A stretch of DNA of 10,884 nucleotides, taken from positions 1-10,884 of the forward strand of contig JBGZFC010000105.1 of assembly GCA_041846575.1 (NCBI GenBank), in the 5' to 3' direction. Position 1 is the stretch's first letter; each line of letters starts with the position of its first letter. Under the pieces are notes generated by a model. The model did no database searches. It was not told the origin of the DNA and saw nothing but the letters and a program-made list of their open reading frames with translations. The stretch comes from JBGZFC01 sp041846575 (GTDB taxonomy: Bacteria > Bacteroidota > Bacteroidia > Bacteroidales > Dysgonomonadaceae). Below are positions 6,382-10,884 of the stretch, piece after piece. The position numbers were made by a program, and so were the translations under genes.

Positions 6382-8667
6382 ATGCAGATGAAAATCAAAT
6401 CGACAATATCATTCCTTTTATTTATATCCGTTTTTTTGCTTAATGCGCAAGAACCCACAGATTACGTGAATATTTTGATGGGTACACAATCTAAATTTGA
6501 ATTATCAAACGGAAATACCTATCCTGCCATTGCTCGACCGTGGGGGATGAACTTTTGGACGCCTCAAACCGGAAAAATGGGAGACGGATGGCAATATAAA
6601 TACGATGCCGATAAAATTTGCGGTTTCAAACAAACACACCAGCCAAGTCCATGGATGAATGATTACGGACAGTTTTCCATAATGCCGATTGTTGATAAAA
6701 CTATTTTCGATGAAGATAAACGTGCAAGCTGGTTTTCGCATAAAGCAGAAATTGCCAAACCATATTATTACAGCGTCTATTTAGCCGATTACGATGTTAC
6801 TACAGAAATAACTCCAACCGAACGTGCAGCCATATTTCGTTTCACATTTCCCGAAACCGAAAATGCAAATGTAATTATAGATGCTTTTGATAAAGGTTCT
6901 TCGGTAGAAGTATTAAAAGAAAAAAATGCAGTAATAGGTTACACCACACGCAACAGCAGTGGAGTTCCCGATAATTTCAAAAACTACTTTGTTATCGTTT
7001 TCGACAAACCATTTTCAACACATTTCGATGTAAGAGACTCTGAAATTGTCGAAATCCACTCACATAAGCCCGAGAGTAACCACTCCGGTGCTATTCTAAA
7101 GTTCGAAACAAAACGAAACGAACAGATTATTGCAAAGGTAGCATCATCTTTTATCAGTTACGAACAGGCGTGGCAAAATCTGAAAGAGGTAGAAAACAAA
7201 GATTTCGAAACCGTAAAACAAGAAGGTCGTGAAATTTGGAACGAAATATTGGGAAAAGTCGAAATTGGCGATACAAACATTGACAACAAACGTATTTTCT
7301 ACTCAACACTTTATCGCTCTACCCTATTTCCTCGTAAATTTTATGAAATAGATGCGCAAGGGAATATTGTACATTACAGTCCCTACAACGGACAGGTTTT
7401 GCCCGGATATATGTACACCGATACAGGATTTTGGGACACTTTCCGTGCACTTTTCCCCCTGCTCAACTTGATATATCCATCTGTTAACAAGGAAATTCAA
7501 GAAGGTTTAATAAATACATATAAGGAAAGCGGATTTTTACCCGAATGGGCAAGTCCGGGACATCGTGGCATTATGATTGGAAACAATTCGGCTTCGGTAG
7601 TTGCCGATGCCTATCTGAAAGGTTTGCGTGGCTACGATATAGAAACTCTTTATGAAGCTATGATTTTCGGAACGGAAAATGTGCATCCTGTGGAATCTTC
7701 TACCGGACGTTTGGGACACGAATATTACAACACGTTAGGATATGTACCGTACGATGTAAAAATCAACGAAAATGCCGCTCGCACACTCGAATACGCTTAT
7801 GACGACTGGGTTATTTACAAACTTGCAAAAGCCTTGAAGCGTCCGCAGTCGGAGATTGACTTGTATGCCAAACGGTGTCAAAATTATCGCAATCTATATT
7901 CGCCCGAACATAAATTGATGCGAGGACGCAACAAAGACGGCTCGTTTCAGTCGCCTTTCAATCCGCTCAAATGGGGCGATGCCTTTACGGAAGGTAACAG
8001 CTGGCACTATACTTGGTCGGTTTTTCACGACCTTCAGGGACTAATAGACCTAATGGGGGGAGAAAAAGAGTTTGTACAAATGCTCGATTCGGTATTTGCA
8101 ATGCCTCCCGTTTTTGATGACAGCTATTACGGCTTTCCAATTCACGAAATTCGTGAGATGCAAATTATGAATATGGGGCAATATGCGCACGGCAATCAAC
8201 CGATACAACACATGATTTATCTTTACAATTATGCCGGAGAGCCTTGGAAAGCACAATATTGGGTACGAGAGGTAATGAACAAACTATACACTCCTGCCCC
8301 CGATGGATATTGTGGCGATGAAGATAACGGACAAACATCGGCGTGGTATGTATTTTCTTCAATGGGATTTTATCCGGTTTGTCCTGGGAGTAACGAATAT
8401 ATTATTGGCTCCCCTCTTTTTAATGAAATGAAAATACATTTGGAAAATGGTAAAACCATCGAAATCAATGCACCAAACAACGATTTTTCCAAACGTTATA
8501 TTTCAGATATTAAGGTAAATGGAAAGAAGCACACGAAAAACTATTTCACTAACGATATATTGATGAATGGTGCTAAAATAGATATTCAAATGTCGGAAAT
8601 GCCGAACAAAACAAGAGGCACGAAAACAAGCGATTTTCCGTATTCTTTTTCAAATGACAGAAGATAA
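6382..8667 (+). CDS. GH92 calcium-dependent alpha-mannosidase, probably alpha-1,2
   Basis: GH92 enzymes are inverting, calcium-dependent exo-alpha-mannosidases. The 761 residues start with a Sec signal peptide (hydrophobic core about 8-21, likely cleavage after NAQ, residue 23). The second ATG at 6388, giving MKIKSTIS, is an equally good start. A beta-sandwich domain (about 25-265) with GFKQTHQPSPWMNDYG is followed by the helical barrel. Measured from the Bacteroides enzyme Bt3990 (acid Glu533, base Asp642/Asp644, plus-one-site His584/Glu585), every site is present at a constant offset of four: Glu537 in TEGNSW, Asp646 and Asp648 in GDEDNGQ, His588 and Glu589 in PIHEI. The His-Glu pair is the one tied to alpha-1,2 linkage. 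It follows the GH125 gene by 7 bases, so the two would remove alpha-1,2 and alpha-1,6 mannose in turn. Confidence 0.95.
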   Translation: MQMKIKSTISFLLFISVFLLNAQEPTDYVNILMGTQSKFELSNGNTYPAIARPWGMNFWTPQTGKMGDGWQYKYDADKICGFKQTHQPSPWMNDYGQFSIMPIVDKTIFDEDKRASWFSHKAEIAKPYYYSVYLADYDVTTEITPTERAAIFRFTFPETENANVIIDAFDKGSSVEVLKEKNAVIGYTTRNSSGVPDNFKNYFVIVFDKPFSTHFDVRDSEIVEIHSHKPESNHSGAILKFETKRNEQIIAKVASSFISYEQAWQNLKEVENKDFETVKQEGREIWNEILGKVEIGDTNIDNKRIFYSTLYRSTLFPRKFYEIDAQGNIVHYSPYNGQVLPGYMYTDTGFWDTFRALFPLLNLIYPSVNKEIQEGLINTYKESGFLPEWASPGHRGIMIGNNSASVVADAYLKGLRGYDIETLYEAMIFGTENVHPVESSTGRLGHEYYNTLGYVPYDVKINENAARTLEYAYDDWVIYKLAKALKRPQSEIDLYAKRCQNYRNLYSPEHKLMRGRNKDGSFQSPFNPLKWGDAFTEGNSWHYTWSVFHDLQGLIDLMGGEKEFVQMLDSVFAMPPVFDDSYYGFPIHEIREMQIMNMGQYAHGNQPIQHMIYLYNYAGEPWKAQYWVREVMNKLYTPAPDGYCGDEDNGQTSAWYVFSSMGFYPVCPGSNEYIIGSPLFNEMKIHLENGKTIEINAPNNDFSKRYISDIKVNGKKHTKNYFTNDILMNGAKIDIQMSEMPNKTRGTKTSDFPYSFSNDRR

Positions 8668-8771
8668 AAATATTTAGTAACTCTTTAAGCATGTGAGGCT
8701 TCTATCCTTTTTATATGTAAAAACCAATACGCAAGACCTTTAGATTTACTTGGATTTTGTATTGCTTTCAC

Positions 8772-8825
8772 GCGAAATCTTTCGCATAGTAATTCACACT
8801 CATTCATCGGACAGCTGACATCCGA
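8772..8825. terminator. two short hairpins between convergent genes, possible weak terminator
   Basis: GCGAAATCTTTCGC (8772-8785) is a near-perfect 6-base-arm hairpin, and TCGGA (8807-8811) pairs with TCCGA (8821-8825) across a 9-base loop. Both lie in the 167 bases between the convergent ends of the GH92 gene and the AlaX-like gene, where a two-way terminator is expected. Neither is followed by a run of T on either strand, so the call is weak. Confidence 0.3.
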
Positions 8826-8834
8826 CAATCAAAT

Positions 8835-9299
8835 CTATTTCTCTATCAACTTAAATCTCACTCTCCAAATATTATCCGAAAAACTGTGACTTGTTATTAC
8901 AAATGTACCTATTTCAGATGTATTGTTGACATGATTGCCAATGCAGGCGCATTTGTCAAAATCGCCAACACTCACAATCCTGATAGTTTCAGATACGTTT
9001 TCGGGAAGTTTAAACAGGTCAACCATATCGGCTGCCTCTTCTATGGATACAAACTCTTCAGTAACGGTAATATTTCGTGAGATAATTTCGTTTACACTCT
9101 TTTCGATAGCCTTAACATCCTCTTCCGTAGGAGATTGGGAAAGAATGTAGTCGGCTTTACTTTTTTTTCTTTCGATATGTGTGTTTCGCGAACGGGGACA
9201 GCCAAACATCTCCTGCATGGTTCTGTTTAATATATGTTCGCAAGTGTGCATTGGAGCATATTCGTTTTTATTGTGTTCATTCAATTTTATCTCTTCCAT
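8835..9299 (-). CDS. free-standing AlaX-like tRNA-editing-domain protein
   Basis: The 154 residues form a stand-alone copy of the second additional (SAD) domain of threonyl- and alanyl-tRNA synthetases. Such proteins hydrolyse wrongly charged aminoacyl-tRNA, typically Ser- or Gly-tRNA-Ala. The four zinc ligands are visible: His18 and His22 in HTCEHILNRTMQEMFG, and Cys119 and His123 in CACIGNHVNNTSEIG. The helix-rich middle (about 55-105) is usual. There is no synthetase catalytic or tRNA-binding part, so it acts in trans if active. The start at 9299 is the first in-frame ATG; a second Met at residue 17 sits too close to the zinc motif. The stop lies 167 bases from the convergent GH92 gene. 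Only 15 bases separate the start from the IS5-type end at 9315, so its native promoter was probably displaced. Its true substrate is not fixed by the sequence. Confidence 0.85.
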   Translation of the reverse strand: MEEIKLNEHNKNEYAPMHTCEHILNRTMQEMFGCPRSRNTHIERKKSKADYILSQSPTEEDVKAIEKSVNEIISRNITVTEEFVSIEEAADMVDLFKLPENVSETIRIVSVGDFDKCACIGNHVNNTSEIGTFVITSHSFSDNIWRVRFKLIEK

Positions 9300-9314
9300 A
9301 TTTTTTTAATCTGT

Positions 9315-9332
9315 GAGGGTGTTTAAAATTTC
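9315..9332 (+). mobile_element. left terminus of a decayed IS5-type element
   Basis: GAGGGTGTTTAAAATTTC matches the element end at 1743 (GAGGCTGTTTCAAAAC) at 12 of its first 14 bases and lies about 105 bases before the transposase remnant at 9422, a normal distance for a left end. No matching right end facing it can be seen before 9750. Confidence 0.5.
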
Positions 9333-9421
9333 AAAATAAGCAACTAATGTGCTGATTGCTTGTCGCTTGATTGAATTATTTTTTGTGTTTTTATGATTAT
9401 AAACCAAATAATCCAAAAAAG

Positions 9422-9703
9422 ATGAAGAAATATCCAACAACCTTAACTGACAGCCAGCTTACAAAGATATAGAAATTTTTTAAGAAGAGAAAACACAAAC
9501 ACAGTTTACGTGAAATAGTAAACTCGTTACTTTACATTGTCAAGACAAGCATACAATAGTGAATGTTGCTTCGCTGTTATCTTAAATAGAATTGGTTTAC
9601 TATTACTTTCGCTTGTGGATAGCCTAAGTGATAAATAGAGGAAAAACACGAAGTTTTGTGCAGTATTTGTCGAAAACTTAGCTCTTGCGATACAGACATA
9701 TAG
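9422..9703 (+). pseudogene. IS5-family transposase, decayed N-terminal part
   Basis: In a single frame the remnant reads MKKYPTTLTDSQLTKI, stop, KFFKKRKHKHSLREIVNSLL, YIVKTSIQ, stop, stop, MLLRCYLK, stop, NWFTITFACG, stop, then after more stops IEEKHEVLCSICRKLSSCDTDI. This follows the start of IS5-family transposases (K-Y-P-S/T-x-L-T-x-x-Q, R-K-x-x-L-R-E-I-V-N-A-x-x-Y, C-Q-W-R-M-L, then x-E-x-x-H-E-x-L-R). Stops at 9557 (TAG, from TGG) and 9560 (TGA, from CGA) sit exactly at the W and R of QWRML, each one transition away. The remnant stops just before the region of the first catalytic Asp. The gene is plainly dead. Confidence 0.8.
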
Positions 9704-9955
9704 GATAGAGATATAGTTAAATTGATTCTCAAAGAAATATAATGCAAACGAGGCTGTCTCAAAACAAATATTTCAATAAAAAAAAGATTTAAACAAACTC
9801 ATTAAGACTTATTTAATTTATTTTATACCTAAACACGATTTTTTTACAAATAAAATTGCTATATTGCACTTTTGGATTTATTCTGTATATTATTAATTCT
9901 GTGCAAAATCAGTTTTTAAGCAGAAATATCAGTATAATATGACAAAACAAAAGCT
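9704..9955. other. AT-rich stretch with a second element end
   Basis: After the IS5-type remnant the DNA is AT-rich, with no open frame. It contains the terminus at 9750-9785. From about 9786 to 9955 I see no TAnnTTTG promoter and no confident right end, although GTTTTTAAGCAG at about 9912 loosely resembles one. The six-codon frame MTKQKL at 9939-9959 overlaps the next start as ATGA and is probably chance. Confidence 0.4.
9750..9785 (+). repeat. element terminus repeated from 1743
   Basis: GAGGCTGTCTCAAAACAAAT and the bases after it match 1743-1778 at 32 of 36 positions, without gaps and in the same orientation, including the run of eight A at the end. After that the two diverge. It marks the left end of another element of the same family placed directly after the IS5-type remnant. 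Confidence 0.65.
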
Positions 9956-10477
9956 ATGACTATACATATTATCAGACATACATCAGTAGGAATTGATTTA
10001 AGTATCTGTTATGTGCAATCATTTGTGCCTTTAAAAGAGACTTTTATCGACGAGACTACTATCGTTAAATTTAATTTAGATAAACTTTCTAAACCGGATG
10101 CGATTTTTTCAAGTCCGTTGAGTCGTTGTATAAAATTTGCTTATTTCTGTGGCTTTAAAGACGCAACGTTAGACGACAGACTAAAAGAATTTTATTTTGG
10201 AGATTGGGAGTTAAAGCTTTGGAAAAACTTAAATATGATGGACTGGCAGAACGATTGGCTTTTAAAACCTCCACCCAACGGCGAGCCATTACCCAAAATG
10301 TATAATAGAGTTGCTAATTTTCTCGATGAGCTGAGAAAAGAGAATCATTCCGTTGTCTATATCTTTGTATATGCGGGTGTAATAAAATGTGGCAAAACAT
10401 ATTTGGTACAAACTACTTTGGAGAAGGCTTTTAATAATCCTATTCCGTATGGAGGTATCGCTACTTTTGAGATATAG
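9956..10477 (+). CDS. CobC-like histidine phosphatase, second catalytic His replaced (probably inactive)
   Basis: The 173 residues align with Bacteroidetes alpha-ribazole phosphatases (CobC), which dephosphorylate alpha-ribazole phosphate in cobalamin assembly. Retained: IRHTSV with His8, SSPLSRC with Arg57, LKEFYFGDWE with Glu78, and the C-terminal PYGGIATFEI. Changed: the usual CYGQ(S/T)DVPL reads CYVQSFVPL (Val20, Phe23), and the usual (A/V)xAHGG or VTHAGVIR segment reads FVYAGVIK, so the second catalytic His is Tyr139 (CAT to TAT is one step). The frame is open and of normal length (family about 175-200). No other cob gene is nearby and IS remains lie on both sides, so this is likely an isolated relic at an early stage of decay. 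A new binding function cannot be excluded. No clear promoter is visible. Confidence 0.75.
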   Translation: MTIHIIRHTSVGIDLSICYVQSFVPLKETFIDETTIVKFNLDKLSKPDAIFSSPLSRCIKFAYFCGFKDATLDDRLKEFYFGDWELKLWKNLNMMDWQNDWLLKPPPNGEPLPKMYNRVANFLDELRKENHSVVYIFVYAGVIKCGKTYLVQTTLEKAFNNPIPYGGIATFEI

Positions 10478-10725
10478 TTAGACATGAGAGCCAAGATACA
10501 AGACAAAGATTTTTAATTTTCGATTTCGGATTTACGATTTATGACAATTCTTCTTCACTGAAACTCTTGTCGATATCTTCGAAGTTGTGCAAAACGAAAG
10601 ATGTGGTTATGGCATCACTTTTAACTTTAAGCTAAATATATTTAAATCTTGGCTGATTAGAAACCTCTTTTATGAAAAAAGCATAATCCTATCCTTATAA
10701 ATGTAAGTATTCCTAAACGTTAGAG
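10478..10725. other. gap before the IS256-type element, with heptamer repeats
   Basis: No gene can be supported in these 248 bases. At 10521-10541 three degenerate 7-base units stand in tandem (CGATTTC, GGATTTA, CGATTTA), a type of simple repeat common between genes in Bacteroidetes. On the minus strand 10539-10631 is a 30-codon frame ending SFVLHNFEDIDKSFSEEELS and a TAA inside the repeat. It has a protein-like composition but no start, and I cannot name it. Confidence 0.35.
10521..10541. repeat. tandem degenerate heptamer, three units
   Basis: The units CGATTTC, GGATTTA and CGATTTA follow one another without a gap. Short arrays of GATTTAC-type heptamers are familiar in intergenic DNA of Bacteroidetes and vary in copy number between strains. 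Confidence 0.5.
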
Positions 10726-10764
10726 GAGGCTATTCTTAAATCAAAAAGATACTATCCCCAAAAG

Positions 10765-10795
10765 TGTGTAAATATCCCCCAAAGACTTATATTTG
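10765..10795 (+). promoter_or_regulatory. promoter of the IS256-type transposase
   Basis: TATATTTG at 10788-10795 matches TAnnTTTG fully. TGTG at 10765-10768 stands 19 bases before it, one base off TTTG. The start site would be about 15 bases before the ATG at 10817. Confidence 0.45.
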
Positions 10796-10816
10796 AACAA
10801 CAAAAAGAATAATTTT

Positions 10817-10884
10817 ATGGACTTTACACAGAAACAAGTAAGAGATATACTTACCCGGCTTTTGGAAGAGGAGAATGGTTTGAA
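10817..10884 (+). CDS. IS256-family transposase, N-terminal 22 codons (partial at window edge)
   Basis: The visible start is MDFTQKQVRDILTRLLEEE followed by NGL. IS256-family (mutator-type) transposases of Bacteroidetes commonly open with M-(E/D/N)-F-(T/S)-x-(E/K)-Q, then a helix and a (D/E)-x-(N/D)-G-(L/F) turn before the first conserved core segment. The DDE residues are far beyond the edge. The promoter just upstream and the IS-like bases before it support the call, but with only 22 residues it remains provisional. Confidence 0.55.
   Translation, partial: MDFTQKQVRDILTRLLEEENGL

Larger units (their letters stand above)
10726..10884 (+). mobile_element. left part of an IS256-type element (runs off the window)
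   Basis: The sequence GAGGCTATTCTTAAATC at 10726 is a plausible left inverted repeat. AAAAGTGTGTAAAT at 10760-10773, typical of sequence near the ends of IS256-family elements, follows, and then a promoter and a transposase start. The border is set by similarity alone; the right end and any target duplication lie beyond the window. Confidence 0.5.

Noticed and set aside
8886..9150. Plus-strand frames over the AlaX-like gene
   Set aside because: The minus-strand frame has all four zinc ligands of the SAD domain; the plus frames are shadows.
9577..9762. 61-codon minus-strand frame
   Set aside because: It is antisense to the IS5-type remnant and shows no motif of its own.
9912..9923. GTTTTTAAGCAG as the right end of the element starting at 9750
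   Set aside because: Only about 8 of 12 bases fit an inverted copy of the terminus; in DNA this AT-rich that is not enough.
1..10884. CRISPR array, tRNA, rRNA or a defence or toxin system
   Set aside because: No regularly spaced direct repeats, cloverleaf or rRNA-like sequence, and no recognisable defence gene, could be found on either strand.

Overview
The window looks like the chromosome of an AT-rich member of the Bacteroidetes, most likely Bacteroidales. The evidence is the tig-clpP-clpX gene order, promoters of the Bacteroidetes type (TTTG, about 20 bases, TAnnTTTG), weak or absent Shine-Dalgarno sequences, a GH125-GH92 alpha-mannosidase pair, and the types of insertion sequence present. 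I cannot name a genus.

Layout, left to right. Positions 1-189 are the last 62 codons of an IS30-family transposase, and its end lies next to a good promoter for tig. Positions 330-3885 hold the protein-quality genes tig (trigger factor), clpP and clpX; tig and clpP are separated by a probable non-coding mobile repeat (1743-1908). Positions 3886-4560 are a gene-poor stretch that contains a perfect Bacteroidetes promoter, a palindrome at its expected start site, and a long stem-loop further down, all pointing towards the next genes. Positions 4561-8667 hold a small membrane-anchored protein of unknown function, then a GH125 exo-alpha-1,6-mannosidase with a twin-arginine leader, then a GH92 alpha-mannosidase with a Sec leader. 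The two enzymes are 7 bases apart and should together trim alpha-mannose from glycans outside the cytoplasm. No SusC/SusD pair, sulfatase or sensor is in the window.

Convergent to these, at 8835-9299, is a free-standing AlaX-like editing-domain protein. From 9315 onwards the DNA is a graveyard of mobile elements: a decayed IS5-type transposase (stops at several positions, still alignable by eye), a further element end at 9750 that repeats the one at 1743, a CobC-like histidine phosphatase (9956-10477) that is open but has lost its second catalytic histidine, and at the right edge the beginning of an IS256-type element with its promoter and the first 22 codons of its transposase.

I found no convincing new multi-gene system. 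The most interesting items are the promoter-palindrome-leader arrangement at 4066-4560, the naturally altered CobC-like protein, the dispersed element ends shared by 1743, 9315 and 9750, and an IS end that lies only 15 bases before the start codon of the AlaX-like gene.
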